Assembly: GCA_000818945.1 (NCBI GenBank)
Contig: KN805371.1
Location: forward strand, 926,823 to 990,822
DNA from: Schizochytrium sp. CCTCC M209059
Taxonomy: Eukaryota; Sar; Bigyra; Thraustochytrida; Thraustochytriidae
DNA: 64,000 nucleotides
Reading direction: 5' to 3'
In this document: positions 20,480 through 31,363 of the stretch, in pieces
Layout: each line of letters begins with the position of its first letter
Position numbering within the stretch: position 1 is the first letter of the stretch
Made by a program: the position numbers and the translations under genes
Notes under the pieces: model-generated
Database searches by the model: none
Seen by the model: only the letters and a program-made list of their open reading frames with translations
Told to the model about the DNA's origin: nothing

Positions 20480-21292
20480 TTAGAGCATCACGATGAGCGC
20501 AGTGACGTTGTCAGTGCTGCCGCGGCTAATGGCCTCAGTGACGAGGTACTGGGAAAGGGCCTCGAGAGCAACCTTGTCATTGATAGCCTTTTGTGCAAAG
20601 TCGACGGCCTCCTGGTCAGTCATGACATCCCAGACGCCATCGCAGGCAACAATCAAGAAGCTGTCGTCGTCCGTGAGGCGCGTTCGCGTGGTGAAGGGCC
20701 GCGCCACAACAAACTTTTTCATGGCATGATCACCAAAGCTTCGCGAAACGGAGAGGATTCCAAGTACGCGCTTGCGCAGAATGAAGCCACCCGCATCCTC
20801 TATCCTCTTCATCTCCACCGGGTCACTCGCCTTGTGGTCGTACGTAAGTCGCTCCGCAGTTCCGCCCTGCCTGCAAAGCACGGCGCGCGAATCCCCGACG
20901 TTGGCGCAGTACAGAACGCGGCCGAGTTCCTCTTCCTCGCGGACAAGACACGTCGCTGCTGTCGACCCAGATACGGTGAGTCCATGCGCGCTTGTTTCAA
21001 TATCCGTCACGAGAAAGGCGCTCGTCATGCACTCCTCGACGGACCTGGATTCCGGCTGATGCTCCATTTCGATTTGGAGGTTTTTGGCAAAATGCTTTGC
21101 AAGATAATCCACTACGCCGCGTCCGCCGTGGCCATCAAATACTGCAAAGAGACCTTGCGTCGGCACGCCGCCAAATCCATCCGCCACAATGTGTGCATCC
21201 TCCATCGTGTTCCGGCACGATGGGTTCATTTCCTCAAACTCAGATACTCCGCGTACGGAGCGCCATTCCTCTTCGACGTGCAGGCCAGACAT
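20480..21292 (-). CDS. PP2C-family (PPM) protein serine/threonine phosphatase
   Basis: The 270-residue compact phosphatase begins MSGLHVEEEWRSVRGVSEFE. All metal-site motifs are present: RNTMEDAH (about 27-34), LFAVFDGHGGRGV (DGHGG at 53-57), SGSTAATCLV, VLYCANVGDSRAVL, LSVSRSFGDHAMK, FLIVACDGVWDVM, and the terminal STDNVTALIV. The catalytic core is complete with almost no extension, so it is probably soluble. PPM phosphatases are Mg/Mn-dependent and counteract stress and MAP kinases, but the substrate cannot be read from sequence. It is divergent from the JmjC gene. Confidence 0.93.
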   Translation of the reverse strand: MSGLHVEEEWRSVRGVSEFEEMNPSCRNTMEDAHIVADGFGGVPTQGLFAVFDGHGGRGVVDYLAKHFAKNLQIEMEHQPESRSVEECMTSAFLVTDIETSAHGLTVSGSTAATCLVREEEELGRVLYCANVGDSRAVLCRQGGTAERLTYDHKASDPVEMKRIEDAGGFILRKRVLGILSVSRSFGDHAMKKFVVARPFTTRTRLTDDDSFLIVACDGVWDVMTDQEAVDFAQKAINDKVALEALSQYLVTEAISRGSTDNVTALIVML

Positions 21293-21990
21293 CTTGCTGT
21301 CTTGCTCTCACGCTTGCTTACTTGCTTGCTTGCTTGCACCGCGTCACGCCGCGCGTTGGCGGCCAAGGTCTTTTTCGTCAAAAGAAGCAGCCCGGCTTCG
21401 GAGCCCGAGATTAACTACAACCACAACAACAACAACAACAACGACGACGACGGCCGCTAAAACGGGACAGACCTCGAGGCAAGGCGAAACGAGGGAACCG
21501 AGGGCAAAAAACGGCCGCGCGCGGGCGGCGAGGCGGCTTTGGACGTCTGGCGAGCGAGCCCCCGTCGAGAAAGGCTCTGACTGGCCGGTACGTCAGGCGC
21601 AAACAGGCGGTCAGTCAGTCGATGGAAAGCGCTTTTGCTGCAAACAAGCAAGCAGAGCATGCTTACGTAGTAGCAGAGTATCGCGAAACCGCCGCGGCCT
21701 CTTGCTTTCTTTTTCGCTTTGCAAACATTTGGCCGTGCCCCGGCCTGGGACTCCAAGAACCCACCAAAGCAAAGCGAAACAAGGCGAGGCGAGGTGAGGC
21801 GAGGCGAGCGATGGCCTAGCAGATCGATGTCGAAAAAAAAAACCAACGTGGCGGCGTTCTAGCCGAGGGCTTTCGACCTTTTTTCACAGAAAGCATGAAA
21901 GCAAGCAGTCATTGAATCGTGAAGGCATTCTTCATCGCGTGGCCCTGGTGCGAACAGCAAAATAGGCCCAACAACAACAAGAACAAGGAC
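21293..21990. promoter_or_regulatory. Divergent promoter region, PP2C / JmjC genes
   Basis: Simple sequence includes a CTTG repeat (about 21310-21335), an ACAACA run (about 21417-21443) and GGCGA repeats (about 21780-21805). It separates two divergent starts. Frames across it are low complexity and overlap on both strands. No gene is supported. Confidence 0.4.
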
Positions 21991-22809
21991 ATGCGCCGCG
22001 CGCAGGGCGTTGCCGCAAGACTGGCAGATGTGGCTGTACAGCGTCAGCCTGCACCCACGCTCTGGAAAGATGGTCTGCCCGGGTTCGCCCGCCAAAGCTC
22101 TGCAGCAAGCGGCAAGGTCGAACCATCGTCGTCATCGTCCACGGTGACGACTTGGGCCTGGGACGTCGATGAACTTCGCGAGAGACTGCGTCAAGGAGGC
22201 CAAGTCAACATGAAAGTCGACGCTTTGGTGCCGCGCAAACCAGGCGAAAATTTTGTCTCGCAGTGGAAATCGGCGAAAACGCCCATGCGTGCGGACGATG
22301 CTTTGGAGCGCCTGTACCAAGGTCAGGAAAAGCTACAGCTGCGACTTGATCCAGCCGTTTTCTGGAGGGAGCACGAGGTCTTACCAGATCTCTTCTACGC
22401 AGGACAGAAATCGGACGCTTTCGACGATCTCGAGGAGACGGCCGCCATCGATGTCGCCTTTGACAACAGCTTTGTCTGGGTCACCTCACCGGGTCTTCGC
22501 ACCTCGTTGCATTCTGACGAAGACGACGGCTTTCTGTTCCACTTGGCCGGACGCAAACGCGTCGTCTTGGTTCCCCCGTCGAGCTCGGACAGCGACCCGC
22601 GACGGCTCGAGGCGCTCATGCGGTATCGTTGGCGCTCAGGTTCACATGATGAACTTTACAACGCAAACATGCGTCCACGCGTGGATCGGATCCATGTCGA
22701 ACTTTCCCCAGGCGACATTCTCTACATCCCCAAACGCTGGTTGCATGACATCGAGAGTCTCGATGCCACCGTCTCGCTCGCGGTTCGCTTCCACTTTCGA
22801 TCGAGCTAG
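21991..22809 (+). CDS. JmjC/cupin-8-like oxygenase domain protein
   Basis: The first in-frame ATG is 21991 (MRRAQGVAARLADVAVQRQP), giving 272 residues. The C-terminal 120 residues follow the JmjC/cupin-8 pattern: RTSLHSDEDDGFLFHLAGRK supplies the HxD iron ligands near residue 174, RVVLVPP follows, and then VELSPGDILYIPKRWLHDIE with the distal His near 252. The domain resembles tRNA wybutosine- or FIH-type 2-oxoglutarate oxygenases, which hydroxylate proteins or RNA. The basic, Ala-rich N-terminus without acidic residues could be a mitochondrial presequence. The substrate is not predictable. It lies on the plus strand ahead of the GST-like gene. Confidence 0.8.
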   Translation: MRRAQGVAARLADVAVQRQPAPTLWKDGLPGFARQSSAASGKVEPSSSSSTVTTWAWDVDELRERLRQGGQVNMKVDALVPRKPGENFVSQWKSAKTPMRADDALERLYQGQEKLQLRLDPAVFWREHEVLPDLFYAGQKSDAFDDLEETAAIDVAFDNSFVWVTSPGLRTSLHSDEDDGFLFHLAGRKRVVLVPPSSSDSDPRRLEALMRYRWRSGSHDELYNANMRPRVDRIHVELSPGDILYIPKRWLHDIESLDATVSLAVRFHFRSS

Positions 22810-23373
22810 CTCTCATTTTCAGTCAGTCATTTGTGCAATATCGTCAACGATCTGCAGCTGCTTTTGCAGCGACAGACTCGCCACATCCCCCGTTGATCCC
22901 TGGAAAGAGCCGCCGCCGAAAGCGTCCTTGGCTCTTTGCTCCGAGCTAACTAGCTTTTCCCTTGCGTTGCGTCCTTTTTCTCCCTCTTGCAGCTTCTCCC
23001 TTTGGAGGGGATCAAACTCTTGCTGGGCCGGCCCCCTCAGAATTTGCGCAGGAGAGGAAAACGATCACCGCGCCTCCTCCCTTTATCCCATTATCCCTTC
23101 CTCCCTTCCCACCTTCCCACCACTTTGCTGGCAGAAACTGTCGTGGATTGCTGTTTGCTTCTCCTTCGCAGCTTTTGCCTTCCAGCCAGCCGGCGCTCGA
23201 CGGGGCTTGGCCATCGCGCGCGCCATGGTTGCTTGTTTCGACCGCACTTGACATAAGGACGCTTACCATAACCGTAGATGGTGCTAGGTCAGTAGTAGAA
23301 GCAGGCGGATGGAGTCGTGCAAAATCCAGTCGCCGGTGAACATCGAGAGCAGATCCTCAACTCGCGGGACCCC
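22810..23373. other. Intergenic between the JmjC and GST-like genes
   Basis: This holds the 3' end of one gene and the promoter of the next, on the same strand. There is a pyrimidine-rich CTCCCTT/CCCACC patch at about 23070-23125. No gene was recognised. Confidence 0.45.
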
Positions 23374-24906
23374 ATGGCGGACGACGACGCGCAGGGCCGC
23401 GACGAAGGCGCCGAGCAGGCAGCGGGCGCTACGGCAGGAGCCGCGGCGCCCGCGACGCCGCCCGCGGCCACGCCCGCGGCCACGCCCGCGAGTCATGCGG
23501 GCGAAGGGGCCGCAGTAGGCGGAGGTCTCGGTGCTGGTGGCGAACGAGGCGCAGAAGCCCAGGGCAGCCGTCGTGACGAGGGCCTCGGACGCGGCGCGCG
23601 GCGGGAACAGGACGAGGACGCCGGCGAGGAGACGGACGAGTTCGAGGCCGTAACGGATGTTGACCGCGTGCTTGAATGGGAAGAGCTCGCGGCCCTGGTC
23701 CCTAACTCGGTCACGGGTATCGACTACGAGAATGGCCCATGCATCTCGCAAAGCCGGCTGCGGCTCTTTAACAAGCCACAGTCCGAAGTCCGCGTGATCT
23801 TGTGGCGTGATAACCACGCATGGTGCCCTTTTTCGCAAAAAGTTTGGATCTGGCTCGAGGAAAAGGAGATCCCCTATCGTGTGGAGAAAATCACCCTGAC
23901 CTGCTTCGGGCTCAAAGAGGACTACTACCGCGAGCTCGTGCCGGACGGCAAAGTGCCTGCTGTAACGCTGGACGGCGCCATTATAACAGACAGCGACAAC
24001 ATCATTGATCGTCTGGAGGCTAGCTTCGGGCCTTTGGGCGAGCATTCAATGCGCGACCCGCCCGTGGTACGCTTGCGCAATGTCGAAACCTCGCTACGAA
24101 CTGCCTGGCTCAGCTGGCTCACGGAGCGAGACCGGTCTCCCGCCGATGCCAGGCGCCGCAAGATGCTCTTTGTTCAGGTCCTGAATCTCGTGGAGCGCCA
24201 CTTGCGGGATCAAAGCGCTGGCCCATTTTTTCTTGGCGCAGACATTTCCGTTGTCGATGTCATCTTTGCCCCCTGGCTCGAACGCATCAACGCCACTGCC
24301 TATTACTACAAGGGCTTTCACCTGCGGTTTAACGCCTCATACCCCCACATTTCGGCATGGTTCGACGCCATGGAGGCGCGGCACACATATCGGGGGACCC
24401 TGAGCGACTTTGCAACGCACGCGCACGTGGTGCCCCCGCTCTTTGGCGTCTGCCACGAGTCTGGCGACGACCATCAGCAAGAGTGCAAGAGGCACGTGGA
24501 CGAAGGTCCATACCTTTCAATACCGGATACTGGGCTTGACCCACCGCCAAACTTTGCGCGTGTCGCGTTGGCCCGTGTAATCAAGCACAAGAACAGTTAC
24601 ATGAAACAGAACCCGCATCGACACGGAGACACAGACGAGGCGCTGCGCTGCGCCCTCACGTTTATGATGACGCAAATCCCTCTCCGACCGCCCGAGGGAA
24701 CTGCCTCGTCCCTGCGGTACATGCGCGACCGCATCTGCGTGCCACGAGACATGCCTTGTCACTCTGCAAAAATTCTGCGGCATTCACTCGAAGAAACGGC
24801 GCGTCGAGACAGCCTTGTCAAGGGGACTCCCATTCCTGTCAAGCACCGTCTGGACCAGGAGCCATTTGCCTTCATCAAGGCAAAACAAGAAATCTTTGAC
24901 CTGTGA
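23374..24906 (+). CDS. GST/thioredoxin-fold protein with long C-terminal extension
   Basis: The start is the first in-frame ATG at 23374 (MADDDAQGRDEGAEQAAGA), giving 510 residues. An Ala/Pro-rich acidic N-terminus precedes a GST-N-like thioredoxin fold: VILWRDNHAWCPFSQKVWIW with a CPFS active-site Cys at about residue 151, then LVPDGKVPAVTLDGAIITDS and NIIDRLEASF. A helical GST-C-like part follows (SAGPFFLGADISVVDVIFAP). The CPF motif is typical of omega-class and dehydroascorbate-reductase-like GSTs that use Cys. About 150 further residues at the C-terminus (from about 360, with VPPLFGVCHES) are not part of a standard GST and have no family I recognise. It probably acts in glutathione-linked redox chemistry. 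Confidence 0.82.
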   Translation: MADDDAQGRDEGAEQAAGATAGAAAPATPPAATPAATPASHAGEGAAVGGGLGAGGERGAEAQGSRRDEGLGRGARREQDEDAGEETDEFEAVTDVDRVLEWEELAALVPNSVTGIDYENGPCISQSRLRLFNKPQSEVRVILWRDNHAWCPFSQKVWIWLEEKEIPYRVEKITLTCFGLKEDYYRELVPDGKVPAVTLDGAIITDSDNIIDRLEASFGPLGEHSMRDPPVVRLRNVETSLRTAWLSWLTERDRSPADARRRKMLFVQVLNLVERHLRDQSAGPFFLGADISVVDVIFAPWLERINATAYYYKGFHLRFNASYPHISAWFDAMEARHTYRGTLSDFATHAHVVPPLFGVCHESGDDHQQECKRHVDEGPYLSIPDTGLDPPPNFARVALARVIKHKNSYMKQNPHRHGDTDEALRCALTFMMTQIPLRPPEGTASSLRYMRDRICVPRDMPCHSAKILRHSLEETARRDSLVKGTPIPVKHRLDQEPFAFIKAKQEIFDL

Positions 24907-24956
24907 GCAAGGCGTTCTGCTGTTGGCCGTTCGCTAATTTCTCCTCTCCTCTCGTC

Positions 24957-25014
24957 TCTTCTTCTTCTTCTTCTTCTTCTTCTTCTTCTTCTGCTGCTGC
25001 TGCTGCTGCTGCTT
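24957..25014 (+). repeat. (CTT)n(CTG)n compound microsatellite
   Basis: About eleven CTT units pass directly into about eight CTG units in the shared 3' region of the convergent GST-like and centrin genes. Confidence 0.9.
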
Positions 25015-25100
25015 AAATGCTTTCTTCTTCCTTCTTTCTAGCTACAAATGGAACGTCTGCCTGCCTGCCTGCCTGCATGTATGCATTCATGCATGCACGC

Positions 25101-25733
25101 CTAATCATCGTCCTCCTCGTCCGAAGAGAGGTCGTCGAGTGGGTCGTTACCGCGTTTTTTCATGACTCTGTAAAAATCTTCCTGGTTGATGGCGCCCTCG
25201 CCTGTCCGATCTGCTTCGTCGATCATTTCTTGCAGCTCTTCGTCCGAAAGGTCCTCGCCAAGCTCCTGGGCCACGCGTTTCAGATTGCGAAAGGTAATTT
25301 TGCCCGTGCTCTCTTCGTCGAAAAGAGCAAAAATCTTCATAATCTCCTCGCGCGCGTCGCGACCGTTCATCCTTTCCGTCATGAGCTCGCAGAACTCGGA
25401 ATACTCGACGGCACCGCCCGTCTCGTCGAGACGATGGCCGTGGTCTTCGAGCATTTGTCGAATTTCTGCCTTTTTCACGGTGAAACCGAGTGCGCGCATT
25501 GCAGCCTTGAGCTCGCGCACATCGATGGTCCCGCTGCTGTCCGTGTCAAAGAGTTGGAACGCTTCGCGGAGTTCCTCAAGTTGCTCCTCGTCGAGCGACT
25601 GCTTGTTCTTGCGGGGCTTGCGTCGTGGCGACAGGAGCCCGCTCTTGGCGTTCCGGTACGCCTCGGCGGCGCTCGTTGGCCCGCCACCGACACCGAGTCC
25701 TCCTGATGCGTATCGGCTCTGCATTTCGCGCAT
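25101..25733 (-). CDS. Centrin (caltractin)
   Basis: The 210-residue EF-hand protein starts MREMQSRYASGGLGVGGG. After a 45-residue basic, Gly-rich N-terminal tail come four EF-hands in two lobes: DTDSSGTIDVRE (residues 63-74), a degenerate second loop (DETGGAVEYSEF), DEESTGKITFRN and DRTGEGAINQED. Centrin hallmarks are ELREAFQLFDTDSSGTID and the LSDEELQEMIDEADRTGEG stretch. The C-terminus ends in an acidic run (LSSDEEDDD) in place of the usual KKT-Y ending. Centrins organise basal bodies and centrosomes, consistent with a flagellated zoospore stage. The N-terminal extension is longer than in the common 165-170 residue forms. Confidence 0.92.
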   Translation of the reverse strand: MREMQSRYASGGLGVGGGPTSAAEAYRNAKSGLLSPRRKPRKNKQSLDEEQLEELREAFQLFDTDSSGTIDVRELKAAMRALGFTVKKAEIRQMLEDHGHRLDETGGAVEYSEFCELMTERMNGRDAREEIMKIFALFDEESTGKITFRNLKRVAQELGEDLSDEELQEMIDEADRTGEGAINQEDFYRVMKKRGNDPLDDLSSDEEDDD

Positions 25734-27565
25734 GCATGCGTGTGGCCCCGTGTGCCAGGCGCGGGTGCGACGCAGCGTCGTATCGAGCGACCTCTTTCTT
25801 TGTCAGTGCTTTCGTTCGTTCGTTCGTTCGTTCGTTCGTTCGTTTTCGACCATCTCTTGCATCTTTCCTTCGAGACCTGTGCAGCCAGCAAGGTACGCCC
25901 CGCGCGTGACATATTCAACGTACCATTATCCCTGCGCGCGTGCACTCAGCCTGGTTGATCTCTGGGCACAGCGGCTTGCGCGCGCGTGCGCTTTCCGGTT
26001 GGGCCTGTCTCTCTCTCTGTGTCTGTGCTTGCTGCTGCTTGCTTGCTCTGCTCGGCTGGCGGGACTGTCAACGCAACAACCGCCGTCTCCATCAGACGCA
26101 GACGCTATCAACTCCAAGGTTTTCTAACGTGTCTCTCGCCTTTCTTTCTTCAGACCAACACCCAACGCATGCGTCAATACCGAGCTACTATCTGATGATG
26201 AGCGAGGCGAGACGACCCAGCGAGATCATGCTCGAGCCTGACTAAAGGTGAATGTTCCGACTACAGCCGGAGCTAGTTTGGAAACTTGTGCGAGAGCAAC
26301 CAAGATCTCAATCGTCACTATACTCTTGATGACAGACAGTTATACCGCCACGTCCGCAGCCCCGATGGGATCTCTGGATCTGCCGCGGTCGCTCAAGCAG
26401 GACGATCGGCGCCCAACTGCTGCTCACCGCGGTAAGAATGGTTGCGTATACTGACTGTGAATGATCCCGGTTTCGTCGTTGCCGAATTCTGGGAACTTGC
26501 CTTTATCCACGTTGTTTTTACCGCCCGGTCCATCGATCGACGTTCACTGATACCCGCGGGATAGAGTATACTTCAAGATTTACTGGTACTATCCATGTAG
26601 TGGGACTTACTACCAAAGTTCTGCTCGTGTAGGATCTCCGTCCTGACGATGCATGCACTGCACCTCGTCGTCGCCGTCGCCGTCGCTGTTGTTGCTGTTT
26701 CGCTGCGCGGCGGTGCGGTGCGAGCAGCTTCTCTCAACGTCGCCCGAGACCGCGAACCATCGGCCGCCGCGCGCCATTCAGACGCGCGCCTTCGCCGAAT
26801 CCATTTAGGCATTCCTATCCTCGCCTCTTCTTCAATGAATCGAGTCGCCCATCTCCAGCGCTTCATCATGCATGCATCTGTAGCTTCCGCGCAGCGGAAT
26901 TCGCGGCCTGTGCCGCCGCCGCCTCCGTCGACCCACGCTTATCTTGAGCTCGAGCTTATGCGCATCCTCGTCCGCATTCTCACGCGCGCTGCCACAAAGC
27001 GTGCCGGGATTCATTGTCTTCTTATCATACCTGATAAGGAGAAGCGCGGAAGCGACACTCGACTCGACGTCACAAAGCACGCCCCCTCATACAACAAGGG
27101 CATCCGCGTCTCCGAGTCCTAGTCCGAGTTCGAGTCCGAAGAAGGAAAGAAGACGGCGCATCTTCGCCGCGTCTGCGCAAATGATACGGCAGCGGCCGCG
27201 AGCCAAGCCAGCCCGGCACGCCGCAGTGAGTAAAGCGGAAGCGAAAGTGAAGCGAGCAAAAGTAGCCTCAGGCTAGCCCTAGTACTATAGGTCAAACAAA
27301 GGAAAAAGCTCATGCGCGTTGTCCGATCCCGCTGAAAAAGGGTTGCGCCAAAGGGCGTGTACGGTCCCAAAGGCGTCGACCAAGTAGCGGATGCAGCAGC
27401 GGCGGACGAGCGCCGCGCGCAGAAGCAAATCCGTAACGCGAACGCGGGGGGGGGCGAGCGAGCTGCAGAGCTGCGCGCGCGAACTCTGTGCAGAAAAAGC
27501 GGGAGGTCGAGCGAGGGAGGGAGCGAGCGAAGCAGAAATAGGAAAAGATACAGCAACGCAGGAGG
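25734..27565. promoter_or_regulatory. 1.8-kb divergent region, centrin / MMSDH
   Basis: This separates two divergent genes. It contains a (CGTT)n microsatellite (25811-25844), a short CT run near 26010-26020 and a GC-rich leader before 27566. Several frames of 60-160 codons exist, one with a signal-peptide-like start at 26649 (MHALHLVVAVAVAVVAV), but none has protein-like composition throughout. I see no supported gene. Confidence 0.4.
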
Positions 27566-29155
27566 ATGGTGAGCTCGCTGTCTATGACGACGCTCGCCGC
27601 CGCGGCCTCGCGCAATGGGGCGGTGTCGGCAGCGCGGACGATGAGCGTCCGCGCGATGTCGTCGGTGCCGACGGTGCCGAACTTCATCAATGGCAAGTTC
27701 ACCGAGTCGAGCACCTCGAAGTGGATCGATGTGACGAACCCGGCCACGGGCGAGGTCATCGCCAAGGTCCCCGAGACGACCCAGGAGGAGATGCAGGAGG
27801 CCGCCATTGGCGCCGCCGAGGCCTTTAAGGAGTGGCGCAAGGTCTCCGTCTCGAATCGCGTCCGCGTCATGCTCGACTACCAGCGTCTCATTCGCGAAAA
27901 CATGGACGATCTCGCACAGACTGTGACCCGAGAGCAGGGCAAGACCCTCCCGGACGCTCGTGGCGACGTTTTCCGTGGCCTCGAAGTCGTCGAGCACAGC
28001 TGCGCCATGGGCACTCTCATGATGGGCGAAACCCTTGGCGGTGTTGCCACCGACCTTGACCAGTACTCATACCGCGAGCCGCTCGGCGTCATTGCCGGCA
28101 TCACCCCGATGAACTTTGCCGCCATGATTGGTCTCTGGATCATCCCCACGGCGCTCACCTCCGGCAACACTTGCATCATCAAGCCTAGCGAGAAGACCCC
28201 GCTCACGGCCATCAAGCTCGCCGAGCTCGCCCAACAGGCTGGCGTCCCCGATGGCGCCCTGCAGATGATCCACGGTGCCCACGATGCTGTCAACTTTATT
28301 TGCGACGACCCGCGCATTCACGCCGTCAGCTTTGTCGGCAGCAACCGCGCTGGCGAGTACATTTACGACCGTGCCACCAAGACCGGCAAGCGCGCCCAGT
28401 GCAACCTTGGCGCCAAGAACCACGGCACCATCCTTCCGGATGCCGATAAGGAAATGGCCCTCGACGCTCTCGCTGGTGCTGGTCTCGGCGCCGCTGGCCA
28501 GCGCTGCATGGCTCTCAGTGTCAACATCTTTGTGGGCGAGGCCCAGGAGTGGATCCCCGAGCTCGTCGAACGCGCCAAAAAGTACAAAGTTGGCCCTGGC
28601 CACGAGGCCGGCAGCGACATTGGCCCCGTGATCGACGCCGCCGCCAAGGAACGCATCGAGCACCTCATCACCACCGCCGAAGAAGAGGGCGCCACCATTC
28701 TCCTCGATGGCCGCAACCTTACGGTCGAGGGCTACGAGGGCGGCAGCTACGTGGGTCCCACGATCATCTCTGACGTCAAGCCCCACCACACGTGCTACAA
28801 GGAGGAGATCTTTGGTCCCGTCATTTGCGTCATGAAGGCTGACACCCTCGAGGAGGCCATCGCCATCACCAACGCCAACCCGTACGGCAACGGCTGCTCT
28901 ATCTTTACCCAGAGCGGTGCCGCCGCTCGCAAGTACCAGCACGAGATCGACGTTGGTCAGGTCGGCATCAACGCCCCGATCCCGGTCCCGCTCCCCATGT
29001 TCTCCTTCACCGGCAGCCGCGCTTCCATTCGCGGCGACCTCAACTTTTACGGCAAGGCTGGCGTTCACTTTATGACCAAGCTCAAGACCGTCACTTCAAG
29101 CTGGCCCCAGTCTTCCATGCGCTGGGGTGCCGTCATGCCCACCATGGACAAGTAA
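27566..29155 (+). CDS. ALDH6A1: Methylmalonate-semialdehyde dehydrogenase (acylating), mitochondrial
   Basis: The 529-residue aldehyde dehydrogenase has an N-terminal presequence rich in Ser, Ala and Arg (MVSSLSMTTLAAAASRNGAV) and a mature start near VPNFINGKFTESSTSKWIDV. Class-defining motifs are REPLGVIAGITPMNFAAMIG, VSFVGSNRAGEYIY, GAKNHGTILPDADKEMALDA and AGAGLGAAGQRCMALS, with the catalytic Cys at about residue 314. It catalyses CoA-dependent conversion of methylmalonate or malonate semialdehyde to propionyl-CoA or acetyl-CoA in valine and pyrimidine catabolism in mitochondria. The NHGTI and MFSFTGSRASIRGD segments separate this family from other ALDHs. Codon use is strongly biased to C-ending codons, suggesting high expression. 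Confidence 0.95.
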   Translation: MVSSLSMTTLAAAASRNGAVSAARTMSVRAMSSVPTVPNFINGKFTESSTSKWIDVTNPATGEVIAKVPETTQEEMQEAAIGAAEAFKEWRKVSVSNRVRVMLDYQRLIRENMDDLAQTVTREQGKTLPDARGDVFRGLEVVEHSCAMGTLMMGETLGGVATDLDQYSYREPLGVIAGITPMNFAAMIGLWIIPTALTSGNTCIIKPSEKTPLTAIKLAELAQQAGVPDGALQMIHGAHDAVNFICDDPRIHAVSFVGSNRAGEYIYDRATKTGKRAQCNLGAKNHGTILPDADKEMALDALAGAGLGAAGQRCMALSVNIFVGEAQEWIPELVERAKKYKVGPGHEAGSDIGPVIDAAAKERIEHLITTAEEEGATILLDGRNLTVEGYEGGSYVGPTIISDVKPHHTCYKEEIFGPVICVMKADTLEEAIAITNANPYGNGCSIFTQSGAAARKYQHEIDVGQVGINAPIPVPLPMFSFTGSRASIRGDLNFYGKAGVHFMTKLKTVTSSWPQSSMRWGAVMPTMDK

Positions 29156-30147
29156 GTGTCAATAAGTACAATTTTAATAAGCAGTCTGAAGAAGATCGTT
29201 CGGATACTTGTGGCAAACTTGATCAGATCCCATCAAAACGCAACACAAAAGTTTTTAATTGAATTCACGCGAGAAGCTGCTGCATTGTACAATTTTGTTT
29301 TTATTTGTTTTTTGTGTAGGAGTATAACCTTGAACTTTTTAAAGCTCTGATTCATGAGAAGAGACCAAGCGCGCAAGTTGAACCACAACTGGAATATTAT
29401 GTTCAACTGTATTTCCGCTTAAAAATTGTGATACGACTAAACGGTAACTGGATTTTAATTTTCCTTGACTCGCTGTATGCGCACAACCATCCACAGAGCC
29501 GGGAGGAAAGAATATGGGAACGAAAGACGTGCTCTTAACTGTTAGGAGTCGACAGTCAGTCTGACGATTTCATTTCACAAAATAATGAAATGAGACATCG
29601 TTACGGGACCAAACATTGCGACTGGTCACGGCCAGACATGCGTTTTTCGTTAAGCTAGGCTGGTCTAGGTCTTAGGCCTCGCTCGACCAGACTTTACGTC
29701 CAACTAACGTTGAAGAAAAGTGATAGTGGTTCAAAAAGCGCCTAGCGCCGCGTCCGTGCGAGATAGACCACAATCCGTATCTTCCCTTGGCAGATCCCGA
29801 AGAGGAGACGACGACACGTCGCTCGCCCTGCGCCCGCGCGCGCGCCGCAGTTGCGTCGCGTTGTGTCGCGTCGCGTCGCGTCTCGCTATCGAGGGTAAAA
29901 GCGCGTGCGCGCGTGTCCGAGGGCCCTTCAGCCCCGCATCTTCTCCCCGCCGCGCAGGGCTTCGATTGACAGCGCCAAAGACTCGGAAACATCGCGGCCG
30001 CGCTCAAGGCCGAACAGCTCCGCCCCTCTTGCCGTCCAGGACACAGACGCCCCGCGCAGGACAGACACCTCGGGGCAAGACCGCACGCGGCGCAGACCGC
30101 TGTAGTCAATTTCGTACCCTCGAACGTAGCGCAGGTCTTCTCGTGCG
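29156..30147. other. Intergenic, MMSDH 3' region and VPS35 promoter
   Basis: The first 450 bases are AT-rich and fit a 3' UTR plus spacer. From about 29800 the sequence becomes GC-rich with GCGTCGCGTCGC-type repeats (about 29846-29882), which is probably the VPS35 leader. No gene is supported on either strand. Confidence 0.45.
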
Positions 30148-31322
30148 ATGGCGGCACCGGCAGGTCGAGGTCGAGGCGCGGCACGAATGCGCAACCGCGG
30201 GCCGCAGCGATACCCGAGCATGGACCAGCAGGACGACATGGCTCGGCGGCTGCGCGACGCGCTGCGCGAGGTGGAAGAATGTGCTTTCCACATGAATCGC
30301 GCGATCGACGCTAACAATCTCGAGGACGCCATCAAGTTTGCGCAAAACATGCTCCGAGAGCTTCGCGCTGGCACGCTTTCGCCGCGGCCCTATTACGAGC
30401 TGTGGATGAAGACCTTTGACTACTTGCGACAACTTCATGCTTACCTCCTAGACGTCAACAGCAAGGGCGTGCCCATGGAGGAGCTGTACCGCAAGGTACA
30501 AGCCTCCAACTTTATCATCCCGCGTCTGTATCTCATGATCACCACCGGATCTGCCTTTCTCATTTCGCAAGAGGCCTCCTCACAAGAGATTCTCACGGAT
30601 CTCATTGAGATGACAAAGGGTGTTCAGCATCCCCTGCGCGGACTCTTTCTGCGCAACTATCTTCTCAAGATGACACAAGACAAGCTCACCGACGATTTTG
30701 GAGTATCAACAGAATTCGCGGTTTCCTTTGTGCTCCAGAATTTTGGCGAGATGAACCGACTCTGGGTACGCATGCAGCATCAAGGCAACCCCAAAACGCG
30801 AGCGCGCCGCGAAAAGGAACGCCAGGACCTCAAGGTTCTCATCTCGTTTAATCTGGTTCGCCTTTCTGAATTCGACGGTATGACGCTTGAGCTCTACCAG
30901 TCGCGCGTTCTTGGGCAGATCCTAGACCTTGTCACCAATTGCAAGGACAAAATTGCTCAGCAGTATCTAGTGGATGTTCTTGTCCAGGTCTTTCCAGCGC
31001 GTTACCAGCTTGCAACCCTGGAGACGCTCTTTGGTTCCTTTGAGCATCTCGAGCCCGACGTTGATCTCAAGTCTGTTCTCGAGAGCCTCATGGATCGCAT
31101 CAAGTACTATGGCGAAGAGGATGAGGAAGACCAAGCGGCGTCCACCGACGAGCCCTCCAGTGCGGCCGCACAGAATGAACCAACTCCCTCGCCATCTGGC
31201 GCACCCGTTGCTGCCGAAGACGATGTGCAAGACGAGGCATCTGCCGCCGCGAAGGAGGAAGAAGGGGACGAAGTCGACGTCAACGGGGACGAGGAAGGAG
31301 CCAAGACTTTGGGCGGTACAGA

Positions 31323-31363
<41 letters not shown>

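Noticed and set aside
26649..27122. Possible secreted protein with a hydrophobic start (MHALHLVVAVAVAVVAV)
   Set aside because: The rest is Arg/Ser low complexity with several overlapping frames. It lies in a divergent promoter region and nothing supports a gene.
28067..29068. 333-codon frame antisense to MMSDH
   Set aside because: A by-product of the strong C-ending codon bias of the dehydrogenase, which is unmistakable on the other strand.
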